34,127 nt of DNA from Candidatus Finniella inopinata (GCA_943322985.2 CALPGA020000012.1:1-34127); one strand, 5' to 3'; counted from the first letter of the stretch, positions 15,664 to 23,959 are shown. Made by a program: numbers and translations. The notes: a model not told the origin generated them from the letters alone.

Positions 15664-16074
15664 ATGGATATATCTAAAATCTCAACTCACAGTGTTAAAA
15701 ACACAAAAAAACTTGGAAAAATTTCAAGTGGTGAGGGGAATTTTTCGCTTGAAGAAACAGCTGAAATTATTAAATCAGCAGCACCTTCCGAGATTAAATT
15801 TAGTGGAATTGATGCTTTATTCTTAAATTTAGACCTACGTCGCAAAGGGCAAAGACAAGCCGTTGAAAAAAGTGAAAAACTTTTAGAACAGCTTGATGAT
15901 TTACGCCTTAGCATTATTACAGGCAGCATTCCAAGAGATACGTTGCAAAATTTATCATCTATATTACAAGATAAAATTGAAACTGTTGCCGATGAACGTT
16001 TGCGCAACATTCTTTTGGAAATTGAAACACGCGCTAAGGTTGAATTAGCAAAATTGGAAAAAATGGATCAGTAA
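15664..16074 (+). CDS. fliX: Flagellar assembly regulator FliX
   Basis: 136 residues, the family length. The N-terminus is short and polar; the C-terminal half carries the family signature (LDDLRLSIITGSIPRDTLQ and the end LEIETRAKVELAKLE). FliX is found in alphaproteobacteria. In Caulobacter it links completion of early flagellar assembly to the activator FlbD. In many genomes it lies next to flgI or dksA-type genes; here it stands alone between a flavin reductase gene and secreted-protein genes. Whether the organism still makes flagella cannot be told from this window. Confidence 0.85.
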   Translation: MDISKISTHSVKNTKKLGKISSGEGNFSLEETAEIIKSAAPSEIKFSGIDALFLNLDLRRKGQRQAVEKSEKLLEQLDDLRLSIITGSIPRDTLQNLSSILQDKIETVADERLRNILLEIETRAKVELAKLEKMDQ

Positions 16075-16133
16075 TACAGTCAAAATTTCTTGAGATTTTT
16101 ACATTTTCTGTTACTTAATAAATCACAAAACCC

Positions 16134-16159
16134 CCCTCAAAAATATGAGGGAGATTTTT
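16134..16159 (+). terminator. Terminator after fliX
   Basis: CCCTCA (16134-16139) and TGAGGG (16146-16151) form a stem, extended by further C's on the left, followed by AGATTTTTA. It lies 60 bases after the fliX stop. Confidence 0.6.
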
Positions 16160-16430
16160 ATGAAAACGTTTAGACATGTCTAAACCATAAACACAAACAA
16201 TTAGCTAGCATTCATGTTTACTGTAATACATGGTACCTGAAATTTTCATTTGCACAAGAAATTTGAAAGTTATATAAGAAGTTTTTCTTGCATTCTTCTT
16301 TTGGTTTACACCAAAATAAAAAATCATTTAAATTAATATATTATTAATTAATTTTATTAATAATATGTATTGTTTATTTATTTTTAAATATTGAACGTTA
16401 ATTATTCATCCCCCTAAACATTGCAATGAA
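16160..16430. other. Gene-free AT-rich stretch
   Basis: No convincing gene is seen. It holds the small palindrome AGACATGTCT near 16171 and a very AT-rich tract (about 16310-16400) made of TTAA and TATTAAT words, including TTAA-N7-TTAA. It probably carries the promoter of the secreted protein at 16431. Confidence 0.4.
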
Positions 16431-16994
16431 ATGATAAAATTAAAAAGTTTAATAATAGCAGGTTTTTTAATAATCCTAGCTGCAGCAAAAGGATTTGCCG
16501 CAGCTGATTTTCCTACAGAAGAAGCGCCTGCCCCTAGTTATTTTAACATTATTGTAGCTAAGCTAAGTGTTGTGGACCCTATACAGGATGCTGTTCTGCC
16601 TATACTAAGGTCTTGTAGATCCTTAGCAAAACCACTAAAAGCTATTTTGTTAGAATCAGAAGAAACAGCGATTATACATGGAGTAGAGGTAACCTATCGG
16701 GTTGCCGGATTTCTTCCGTTTTATACACATTTCTATTGTACGGGAGCTCGTTTAACAATCGAAATTTTGGCAGACATACTATACAGCCATAGGGATTGTA
16801 AAAAGCATCGCTGCAATGCTCTTGATGAACATCACCTGATACGTATGGCAAAATTCAGAGAAAACACGGGACGTTTTTTAACAAGGTCACAAGAATTATT
16901 TGAAAATGAAGTGATGCTCAGACAAAGGTCAATGATACAGTGGACTGAAATGGCACTAGATGGCTCAATAATCTTTTTAGAATCACTATACTAA
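16431..16994 (+). CDS. Secreted protein, function unknown
   Basis: 187 residues. Signal peptide MIKLKSLIIAGFLIILAAAK, cleaved near GFAAADF. The sequence right after cleavage (ADFPTEEAPAPS) resembles that of the oxygenase-like protein (GFATETSDEAPATE) in composition. The mature part has several hydrophobic helices (about 75-110) and a His/Cys-rich patch (SHRDCKKHRCNALDEHH) that could bind a metal. No family was recognised. There is no clear ribosome site; the ATG is the only good start. Confidence 0.55.
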   Translation: MIKLKSLIIAGFLIILAAAKGFAAADFPTEEAPAPSYFNIIVAKLSVVDPIQDAVLPILRSCRSLAKPLKAILLESEETAIIHGVEVTYRVAGFLPFYTHFYCTGARLTIEILADILYSHRDCKKHRCNALDEHHLIRMAKFRENTGRFLTRSQELFENEVMLRQRSMIQWTEMALDGSIIFLESLY

Positions 16995-17075
16995 GAATAG
17001 TAAACGAATTCGTCTTGTCTAACTCGTGCTGAAAATGTAGGCTCATTGAGATTTGGTCAATACAAAGTAAGATGC

Positions 17076-17498
17076 ATGCCCCTAAAAGTTCCTTCCGTAT
17101 TATGCTGCGCTGCCATTTTGCAAAAAGCAGATGGTAGGGTATTGCTTGTACAGCGCCCGCTGCATAAATCGATGGGTGGCATGTGGGAATTTCCTGGTGG
17201 CAAGGTTGAGCCTTTTGAAACGCCGCAAGAAACCATTGTACGTGAACTGTTTGAAGAAATTGACATTCAAGTGTCGATTGATGATATCGAACCCTTCACA
17301 TTTGTTTCTCATACCTATGAGCATTTTCACTTAAATATGTTTGCCTATTTATGCAAAAAATGGACAGGCGAAGTTACCCTTAAGGAAGGGCAGCCAGATT
17401 GCGTTTGGGTATTGCCCCATGATTTGGAAAATTATCTGGTCCCATCGGCCGATGAACCCATTATTAAGCGGTTGAGGAGTGAGTTATCAACACAGTAA
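17076..17498 (+). CDS. mutT: Nudix hydrolase, MutT type (8-oxo-dGTP diphosphatase)
   Basis: 140 residues from ATG 17076 (MPLKVPSVLCCAAIL); an upstream TTG at 17046 would add ten residues but lacks support. The Nudix box runs from Gly42 to Ile64 (GGKVEPFE, then RELFEEIDI): the metal-binding REXXEE is intact, but the usual Gly near its end is Asp63. The pattern LVQRPLHKSMGGMWEFPGGK matches MutT, which removes oxidised dGTP from the nucleotide pool. It stands alone; in many alphaproteobacteria mutT is near argJ or secA. Another Nudix substrate cannot be excluded. Confidence 0.88.
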   Translation: MPLKVPSVLCCAAILQKADGRVLLVQRPLHKSMGGMWEFPGGKVEPFETPQETIVRELFEEIDIQVSIDDIEPFTFVSHTYEHFHLNMFAYLCKKWTGEVTLKEGQPDCVWVLPHDLENYLVPSADEPIIKRLRSELSTQ

Positions 17499-17644
17499 AA
17501 CTAAATCCAATCGCTGTTATATTTCGTAAAATATAATAATACAGAAATATAAAAATACGATGATATTCTTTAATATAGTATAGTTTGTGTATTCACTATA
17601 TTGATTTTTGTTTGTTTACTGTAGTGCAACACAAAAACTTCCGA

Positions 17645-17672
17645 CTTAATTCAAGACCAATCTTGAATTAAG
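17645..17672 (+). promoter_or_regulatory. Perfect 12-bp inverted repeat in the 5' leader
   Basis: CTTAATTCAAGA, loop CCAA, TCTTGAATTAAG. It ends 9 bases before the GGAGGAAA ribosome site of the gene at 17693. No T run follows, so it is not a simple terminator. It could be an operator for a dimeric regulator or an mRNA hairpin that affects stability or translation. Confidence 0.6.
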
Positions 17673-17692
17673 AACAACGTGGAGGAAATTGC

Positions 17693-18649
17693 ATGATAAC
17701 CAATAAGCATTCAAAACTTATTCTGATGGTTGCCATTGCGCTGACCATAAATTCAAAAATAGATTCAGCAGAACGGCAAGAGGTGCGACCGCCTGATACA
17801 GAAATAGCAGCACCTGCAGATTCAACAAATCACACTCACTCCGCAACCAACGCAGCAACCTATAGTTTAATTCCCGAATACGGTAAAAACATCAATTCTA
17901 TGGCGGTAGCAGAATTAAACCGTCACTTGCAGGTACATGGATACTATGAATTTGCTCCTGCAACTTATGCAGATATTACACGCCAAACACAAAAACATGG
18001 CATGCCGGCAGATGTATCTTTTAGTCGAGAAACGCAAAGAGCCACTGTTACATGGAACAAAGATGGATTATTTTGCTGTTTTCGCGGCAGAGAGAAAACA
18101 AAGGTATTTGAAACAATACCAATTGCAGCAGTAAACGAACTCAACATTGCTAAGCCATCAATTCCTAGCAAGCGACCGAACACTACACTGCTTGTTCAGC
18201 CAGTAAGTGCTCATCAAGCTGCTTACCTGCCGGTTGAGAGAAGTGTTTTTGAACCGTCAGCAGTACCCGTTGTCACACCTAAACCAAGCACTACGACACT
18301 TGCAATCACTCAACAACAAACACATTTCCCTCCGGCTAGCCAAATTGTATACCCCAGACAACAGACTTCTTCATTATTTCTTCCAAGCAATGCTCTGCAG
18401 CAACAAGGAAGATGTATAACAGAGCAGGAAGCCTATCTAGCGCTATATAGTGAGTTTAATAAGCTCACAGAAATTAGAACAAATCATTATCTTGCACCAG
18501 ATCAGTCAAACCAAATAATTAGCGATTTAATGAGGTTTGGAAAAGCGATAAAGTTTGAGCCCAGAACTAATGATTATGGCGCTTTATTTTTTGTAATCGC
18601 TTGGAATGATCGTTTTGAAAAATTCTATAAAATCACCAAACGAACTTAG
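17693..18649 (+). CDS. Secreted two-domain protein with Pro/Gln-rich linker, function unknown
   Basis: 318 residues, strong GGAGGAAA ribosome site. Signal peptide up to about residue 26 (KLILMVAIALTINSKIDSA). Two similar small domains: N-terminal (about 68-150: ELNRHL, YYEFAP, VTWNKDG, VFETI) and C-terminal (about 245-316: EFNKLT, HYLAP, IAWNDRF, FYKI). The linker between them is rich in Pro, Thr, Ser and Gln. No enzyme motif is seen. The duplicated small domain suggests a binding module. It is convergent with rocD, only 6 bases apart. Confidence 0.65.
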   Translation: MITNKHSKLILMVAIALTINSKIDSAERQEVRPPDTEIAAPADSTNHTHSATNAATYSLIPEYGKNINSMAVAELNRHLQVHGYYEFAPATYADITRQTQKHGMPADVSFSRETQRATVTWNKDGLFCCFRGREKTKVFETIPIAAVNELNIAKPSIPSKRPNTTLLVQPVSAHQAAYLPVERSVFEPSAVPVVTPKPSTTTLAITQQQTHFPPASQIVYPRQQTSSLFLPSNALQQQGRCITEQEAYLALYSEFNKLTEIRTNHYLAPDQSNQIISDLMRFGKAIKFEPRTNDYGALFFVIAWNDRFEKFYKITKRT

Positions 18650-18655
18650 TGTGAT

Positions 18656-19852
18656 TTATGCAGCGAACACTTCTTTGATGATTTCTAAGGCGTAATCCAC
18701 TTCGCTTCTGGTAATCATTAACGGTGGGGCGAACCGCACAACGGTATGGTGAGTTTCTTTTGAAAGGATGCCTTTTTCCATTAAAGATTCGCAGACTTCG
18801 CGCCCTGTTTTTTGAGACGGATCAAGGTCAACACCAATCCATAAACCGCGACCACGCACCGATTTTATAGAAGGTGTCGACAGGGTTTTTAATTGTTCCA
18901 AAAAGTACGCCCCTAAGCTTGCGCTGTTTTGCAGGTACTTATCGCGTTCCATAATATCAAGGGCTTTGTGGGCAATGGCACATGCTAGTGGGTTTCCACC
19001 AAATGTTGAACCATGACTTCCGGGGTTAAAAACATCAAGAACATCTGCACGGCCCACCAGTGCTGATATAGGATATAATCCGCCACCTAGTGCTTTACCC
19101 AAGGTAACCGCATCGGGCTTTACGTCTTCATGTTCTGACGCTAACCATGTTCCTGTACGCCCTAACCCTGATTGGATTTCATCAGAGATTAATAATACAT
19201 TTTCACTCTTGCAAAGCTGTTCAAGTTTTTTAAGCCAACCCTTAGGGGGAATCACAATGCCAGCTTCGCCTTGAATAGGTTCCACTAACACAGCGCAGGT
19301 ATTTTTATTAATACGCTTTTGCACCGATTCAATATCACCATAGTTGGCAATATGAAAACCAGGTAAATAGGGGCCAAATTGATGGCGGTAGTCATCATCC
19401 GATGAAAAACTAATAATACCGGTTGTGCGTCCGTGGAAATTATTATCAAAAACAATGATCTCTGCCTGATTATCAGGAATACCTTTTTTTGAATAGCCCC
19501 AACGGCGCGCTGCTTTAATGGCTGTTTCTACGGCTTCGGCACCAGTATTCATAAGCAACGCTTTATCGTAGTCTAAAAGCAAACATAGTCTTTCTAATAG
19601 CAAAGGCATTTTGTCACTAAAAAATGCCCTGGAACACATGGCAAGGGTTTGCGCTTGTTCATGCATGGCTTCAACCAGTTCAGGGTGGCAATGACCATGG
19701 GAAACGGCTGAATAAGCCGACATCATATCAAGGTATTTACGGCCATTAACATCCCACAACCAAACACCGCTGCCTTTGTTCAGCACAACAGGTAATGGAT
19801 GATAGTTTTGTGCGCCAAAACGTGCATCAAGATTTTTTATGTGATGTTCCAT
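18656..19852 (-). CDS. rocD: Ornithine aminotransferase
   Basis: 398 residues, class-III PLP aminotransferase of normal length. Features: GVWLWDVNGRKYLDMMSAYS (29-48), FFSDKMPLL, MNTGAEAVETAIKAAR (101-116), NNFHGRTTG, VEPIQGEAGI, the PLP-contacting Asp224 in LISDEIQSGLGRTG and the PLP lysine Lys253 in TLGKALGGGLYP. The sequence matches ornithine--oxo-acid transaminase rather than acetylornithine aminotransferase (for example SAYSAVSHGHCHPE). It converts ornithine to glutamate-5-semialdehyde, linking arginine breakdown to glutamate and proline. It may be cotranscribed with the secreted-protein gene 52 bases upstream. Confidence 0.93.
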   Translation of the reverse strand: MEHHIKNLDARFGAQNYHPLPVVLNKGSGVWLWDVNGRKYLDMMSAYSAVSHGHCHPELVEAMHEQAQTLAMCSRAFFSDKMPLLLERLCLLLDYDKALLMNTGAEAVETAIKAARRWGYSKKGIPDNQAEIIVFDNNFHGRTTGIISFSSDDDYRHQFGPYLPGFHIANYGDIESVQKRINKNTCAVLVEPIQGEAGIVIPPKGWLKKLEQLCKSENVLLISDEIQSGLGRTGTWLASEHEDVKPDAVTLGKALGGGLYPISALVGRADVLDVFNPGSHGSTFGGNPLACAIAHKALDIMERDKYLQNSASLGAYFLEQLKTLSTPSIKSVRGRGLWIGVDLDPSQKTGREVCESLMEKGILSKETHHTVVRFAPPLMITRSEVDYALEIIKEVFAA

Positions 19853-19904
19853 GAAGCCCCCTTATTTTACTTAAGGCTAACATGAAACATCATGTCTGTT
19901 TAGA

Positions 19905-20963
19905 TTAGATAAGTCCAACAGGAAGAACAGGTCTTAGATTTTCAGAAAAAAATCCAAAAACTGCTTTTAACAAGCTAGTTGTATCGGTGATGTCGAGCAT
20001 ATTCACGATTTGCACTCTTGTTTGAAGGCATAAAGGTCTTCCAATAGCATCAACAGACATACGACCCTGAGCACGCCTTGTATCTTCAACAAGTTGATAT
20101 AACCTGTTTAAATTTGCATCTGCAAAAATTACTGACAGACTAGGATTAACTGCTCCCACACATGTAGCAACAGGAGGCGTATTATACGAAGACGCCACCA
20201 GTGCTACAAGATTTGAAAGGTTTGGCAACACGTCACCATCTTTAGCAGCAGGAACTAGCACATCATTTACAATGCGGTACAATTGCTCACCAGTACGTGG
20301 TTCAACACTCATAACAGAACGCCCAACTCTAAATGCTAATAGTGATTCATAGTTAGAAACTTCTGCAGCTGTAAAAACAGGAGCTACAGCTGCTGCTGCA
20401 GGCATTCCTGCTTCACGAATTGCAGGTTCAATTGCCGCGATTAAAGTTGAAATATCAACAATATCGCGAATATCTGCCGCTGGTTTTCTTTCTGTTGCAG
20501 CAACAACTCCAACTCCAGCACTGACTTCAAATAGCTCTCGACCAAAGCAATCTCTGGCAATTCTTCCCAGAGATACTCGATAATTTTTTGCCAAGGTCAA
20601 AAGAGTATTCCATTTTTGATCAGCAACAAGCGTACTAAGCGCTGCGCTTCTGATTGTAGCCTGTGGAAGATGCGAAACATCAGGACTTACTAAATAGCCC
20701 CCCATAATTGTGCCTGCATTAAAAGAAGTGGTTGCGGTTGTAAATGTAATATCTGCATCGCAAGCAGCTTGAACAAGTTCATTTCTATGATTCAAACGGT
20801 GAAGCGGTTGAGCTGTTTGAATATCTTGCCGAACATTTCCTCTAGAAAGCCTGTAATTCATTAAAGTTTCAACCGTCTCAATTTCACCCGCTGTTGGGTC
20901 TGAAGGTGTTCCTGCTCCATGCAATGAAGCTAAAATTGGTAATAGTATAAATAAGGTGCGCAT
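19905..20963 (-). CDS. Secreted protein made of two tandem ~150-residue repeats
   Basis: 352 residues. Signal peptide MRTLFILLPILASLHGAG. The mature part is two divergent copies of one unit: about 30-180 and 204-340. Matching anchors are VETLMNYRLSR / YESLLAFRVGR, LHRLN / LYRIV, LVQAACDADI / LVPAAKDGDV, YRVSLGRIARDCFGREL / TRRAQGRMSVDAIGRPL and IRDIVDISTLIAAI / IVNMLDITDTTSLLKAV. No family was recognised and no catalytic motif is evident. It lies upstream of rocD on the same strand. The upstream DNA (20964-21087) is a very AT-rich tract with no gene. Confidence 0.65.
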   Translation of the reverse strand: MRTLFILLPILASLHGAGTPSDPTAGEIETVETLMNYRLSRGNVRQDIQTAQPLHRLNHRNELVQAACDADITFTTATTSFNAGTIMGGYLVSPDVSHLPQATIRSAALSTLVADQKWNTLLTLAKNYRVSLGRIARDCFGRELFEVSAGVGVVAATERKPAADIRDIVDISTLIAAIEPAIREAGMPAAAAVAPVFTAAEVSNYESLLAFRVGRSVMSVEPRTGEQLYRIVNDVLVPAAKDGDVLPNLSNLVALVASSYNTPPVATCVGAVNPSLSVIFADANLNRLYQLVEDTRRAQGRMSVDAIGRPLCLQTRVQIVNMLDITDTTSLLKAVFGFFSENLRPVLPVGLI

Positions 20964-21162
20964 AAAACTCTCGGTAAAGGTTGATAATATACAAACGATA
21001 CATTTATATGGTTAAATATGAGTAAAATATTTATTTATTATTTATTAAAACTAAAAATAAATTTTTTTTTATTTAAATTAACGGTGTTTGACAAAAACCT
21101 TGCTGTGACTGCTGTTTTTTTCTAGAGTCAGCCAATATAAAGAGAAAAAATAAGGACTAAAA

Positions 21163-21909
21163 ATGTTTTCACTTCAAGGATTTAATGCATTAGTAACAGG
21201 TGCAAGCGGTGGTATTGGTAGCGCAATTGCGATTAGCCTTGCAAAACAAGGTGCAACAATTGTGCTTAGCGGTACACGCGCGGAAGCGTTGCAAGAAACA
21301 GCCAATGAAATAAAAAAAATTGGCGGCATATCACACACGGTACTTTGCAATTTGTCTGACGCACAATCAGTAGAAGAGCTGTTTCCCAAAGCAGAAGCGT
21401 TGTGTGAAAAAATTGATATTGTTGTAAACAACGCTGGCATTACCCGTGATGGCTTGGCCATGCGCATGAAAGACGAAGACTGGCAAGCTGTGATTGATGT
21501 GAATTTGACATCAAGTTTTCGCATATGCCGCGCGGCATTGAAGGCAATGATGCGCAGACGTTATGGCCGCATTATTAACATTTCTTCTATTGTTGGCACA
21601 ATGGGCAATGCCGGACAGGCTAATTATTGCGCATCTAAAGCTGGGTTAATTGGCATGTCAAAAGCGTTCGCGCAAGAAGCGGCTTCTAGGGGCATAACTG
21701 TAAACTGTATTGCCCCTGGTTTTATTGAGTCACCAATGACCAATGATTTGCCAGAAGCAGTGCGCACCAAAATGCTGGGGAACATTCCAGCTGGTGCCTA
21801 TGGTAAACCGAGCGATGTTGCAGCTACGGTGGCATTTTTAGCAAGTGCTGAGGCTAGTTATATTACCGGGCAGACGCTGCATGTTAATGGCGGCATGATA
21901 ATGGTTTAA
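21163..21909 (+). CDS. fabG: 3-oxoacyl-[ACP] reductase FabG
   Basis: 248 residues, classic short-chain dehydrogenase. Cofactor loop TGASGGIG (12-19), NNAG (89-92), Asn114, catalytic Ser142-Tyr155-Lys159 (NISSIVGTMG; NYCASKAG), and the FabG-type C-terminal end GQTLHVNGGMIMV. It reduces 3-oxoacyl-ACP with NADPH in fatty-acid elongation. The usual neighbours fabD, acpP and fabF are not here. A TTGACA at 21088-21093 may be a -35 box; I could not place a good -10. A copy of the last 19 coding bases plus stop region occurs again at 23218-23244. Confidence 0.95.
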   Translation: MFSLQGFNALVTGASGGIGSAIAISLAKQGATIVLSGTRAEALQETANEIKKIGGISHTVLCNLSDAQSVEELFPKAEALCEKIDIVVNNAGITRDGLAMRMKDEDWQAVIDVNLTSSFRICRAALKAMMRRRYGRIINISSIVGTMGNAGQANYCASKAGLIGMSKAFAQEAASRGITVNCIAPGFIESPMTNDLPEAVRTKMLGNIPAGAYGKPSDVAATVAFLASAEASYITGQTLHVNGGMIMV

Positions 21910-21929
21910 AGGTGATGGTATAGAATAAG

Positions 21930-22119
21930 TGTGGATTGCCGCGCTGCGCTCGCAACGACGAAAAAAACCGTCATCACGAAGGAGTGCAAGGACTGTGGTG
22001 ATCCATACTTAAGATATTATACACTGGATCATCACGTCCTCCAGCCTTCGCTGGAGCCCTCAAGAAGACGAGAGTGGCCGTCATCCTGAGCCCTCTCCAG
22101 AAGGCGTAGGGATCCAGTG
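21930..22119. repeat. Two palindromic repeat units after fabG
   Basis: Unit 1 (about 21930-22008) has inverted ends GTGTGGATTG and GTGATCCATAC with a GC-rich core (CCGCGCTGCGCTCG). Unit 2 (22022-22119) is bounded by CACTGGATC and GATCCAGTG and contains an internal hairpin CTCCAGC/GCTGGAG. Related units with the same ends are at 1280 and 32421-32509. These resemble the palindromic intergenic repeats of Rickettsia and relatives. They lie within the 226-bp gap between fabG and the GNAT-like gene. Confidence 0.7.
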
Positions 22120-22135
22120 AATGATATCCGCTTTA

Positions 22136-23155
22136 TTAAGTTAGCGCGCTAATCCATCTCATACTTTCAGCATGCTTTAAAACACCGTTAAAATTGTGAA
22201 GAGGAGAATACCCTTTTCCTACAAAATTCTTAACGAACATCAAGTACTCTTCGCTTAAGCCTTCGAACACTTCGCGGAGAGGCCCATCATAAATCGCCTG
22301 GTAAATCGTTTTTCTTTCCAAAGTTATAAGATAGTCTGGGCCTTCAAATGAATCAGGATTGGTAATTTTTATAACTCGCTCAGCCACACTAAGAAGCGTT
22401 GTAATGTCTGCTTCCTTTTCCTTCGTATAATCAAGGTCGCTTAAAATAGTGCGCATGTGTTCCACAGTAGCGTCCATTATGCTTGGAGAAGACGTTGAGC
22501 TAGGATTCATCATAATTTTCGAAAACTCTGTTATTGCAGCCACTCTGCTGGGGCTCCATGAATCTGCATTACTTGGATACCGCATATCAAGAGTTCCATA
22601 GAAATCAATAGATTCTATGCCATAGCCTGCGTTTAAGGCAGATTTAAGGGCAGGATGATTTTCCCCAAAAAACCATTCATTGGTAGAAGCTAAGAAAGAC
22701 AAGGGTAAATGACTTAGTTCTTCACCATCAATTTTCACAGGAGAACCTAAAAAATCATCAAAATATTTTGCCGTTTGAGCACGTAACAAACTGCCATACT
22801 TACGGCCTTGGTGTGCCTCTAGAACATTTGTATGGGGATATGCGCAAAGGTGATCACTTTTTTCACCATGACCAAATGACTGAATAGCAACAGGAGTCAT
22901 ACTTTCCTGTTCATAAGCTATGTAAACTCCAAAAGGGCTTTGAAGGCAGTAATGCAAATTTTCTAAATGGTCATCAGCCATTGCAGCATCAAAAACTGTT
23001 TGTATCAATAATTCCATTTCAGGAGTGTTAGTCACCTTTTTTATAGTGACAGTAGCATCTGTATAAATGATAAGTTCAGTTTGATCATGATCTATGATCC
23101 CCGCCCCGTATGATTTAGAAAATAAAAAAACCAAAAATAATAAAAATATACGCAC
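22136..23155 (-). CDS. Signal-peptide protein with GNAT acetyltransferase-like motif
   Basis: 339 residues. The N-terminus MRIFLLFLVFLFSKSYGAG is a signal peptide. Residues 33-130 resemble a GNAT domain: VTIKKV, FGVYIAYE, PVAIQSFG and the acyl-CoA loop region LEAHQGRKYGSLLRAQTAKY (about 112-131, consensus Q/R-x-x-G-x-G/A). After that the sequence has no recognised family. Acetyl-CoA is not expected in the periplasm, so the protein is either exported into a host cell or has lost activity. The gene is bracketed by palindromic repeats and by a duplicate of the fabG tail, suggesting it was inserted here. Confidence 0.6.
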   Translation of the reverse strand: MRIFLLFLVFLFSKSYGAGIIDHDQTELIIYTDATVTIKKVTNTPEMELLIQTVFDAAMADDHLENLHYCLQSPFGVYIAYEQESMTPVAIQSFGHGEKSDHLCAYPHTNVLEAHQGRKYGSLLRAQTAKYFDDFLGSPVKIDGEELSHLPLSFLASTNEWFFGENHPALKSALNAGYGIESIDFYGTLDMRYPSNADSWSPSRVAAITEFSKIMMNPSSTSSPSIMDATVEHMRTILSDLDYTKEKEADITTLLSVAERVIKITNPDSFEGPDYLITLERKTIYQAIYDGPLREVFEGLSEEYLMFVKNFVGKGYSPLHNFNGVLKHAESMRWISALT

Positions 23156-23217
23156 AACAAACCTTATTTAATACCTAGCACTTATATAGATAGCTTTATT
23201 TTAAAAATCAATAATAT

Positions 23218-23244
23218 TTAACGGCGGCATGATAATGGTTTTAA
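23218..23244 (+). pseudogene. Remnant copy of the fabG 3' end
   Basis: The 19-base string GGCGGCATGATAATGGTTT at 23223-23241 is identical to 21889-21907 in fabG, and the flanking TTAA and AA also match with single changes. It lies in the 220-bp gap before the ankyrin gene, same orientation as fabG. Confidence 0.75.
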
Positions 23245-23375
23245 TAGGTTTCGGTTTGTTCAATCAGAATAAAACTACTTAAAAAGAATTGTTATAGTTA
23301 CATAATAACCGCTGAATAGCATTCTGATATCTGCTTAAATCCTTTTTGATCAACCTATTTTTAAAAGATTTTAAG

Positions 23376-23918
23376 ATGATGAAAACTATAAAAATGTTTC
23401 TACGCTTTTCGAATTTTGCAGCATTTTTCGCTTTGATGGGCGTACTCAACTGTGCGAGCGTTGACTACAATCTGCTAGATGAAATGAGAATGTCTCCACT
23501 GCATCATGTATGCGCAAGCAGAGGGATTGACCTTGCTTGCACCCCCATAGACCTTGCATCCCTTTCTATAGACACTAGCACTACAAAAATAGTAAAAATG
23601 GATGACCGTTTAAAGGTAATAAATTTTCTATTAGATAATGGCGCTGAGATAAATATTAAAGCGAGCAACGATAAGACAGCCCTGCATTTTGCTTGTTTCA
23701 ATGGTTACTTAGAAATTATAGATCTGTTACTTGAGCGAGGAGCAGACACGACGATAACATGTCCTGAACCATTTTATGATGATTGGGGATTCCTTCATGC
23801 GACCTTTTACTTACCTGCTCAAGGCCTGGGAGCGCATCATGGTCACCCTGAGATTTTGGCTGTTTTTGAAAAACATGGAAAGTTAAATACAGGGGTTGTT
23901 GTGGGCAGATACTCCTAA
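23376..23918 (+). CDS. Secreted ankyrin-repeat protein
   Basis: 180 residues from the double ATG at 23376; an upstream TTG at 23346 is possible but less likely. A hydrophobic signal peptide lies at about residues 7-25 (MFLRFSNFAAFFALMGVLNC). Ankyrin signatures: SPLHHVCASRG (degenerate repeat), then VINFLLDNGAEINIKASN, DKTALHFACFNGYLEIIDLL and LERGADTTI (full repeat), with a third partial repeat near HHGHPEILAVFEKHG. Ankyrin repeats mediate protein binding and are common among exported proteins of intracellular bacteria. Host partner unknown. Confidence 0.8.
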   Translation: MMKTIKMFLRFSNFAAFFALMGVLNCASVDYNLLDEMRMSPLHHVCASRGIDLACTPIDLASLSIDTSTTKIVKMDDRLKVINFLLDNGAEINIKASNDKTALHFACFNGYLEIIDLLLERGADTTITCPEPFYDDWGFLHATFYLPAQGLGAHHGHPEILAVFEKHGKLNTGVVVGRYS

Positions 23919-23959
23919 GTTATTTAGTGAGCATTGCCTGGCGTGTTTCTTTATGTAAG

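Noticed and set aside
21088-21116. Full sigma-70 promoter for fabG starting with TTGACA
   Set aside because: No convincing -10 box lies 16-18 bases after TTGACA, so only a possible -35 box is mentioned.
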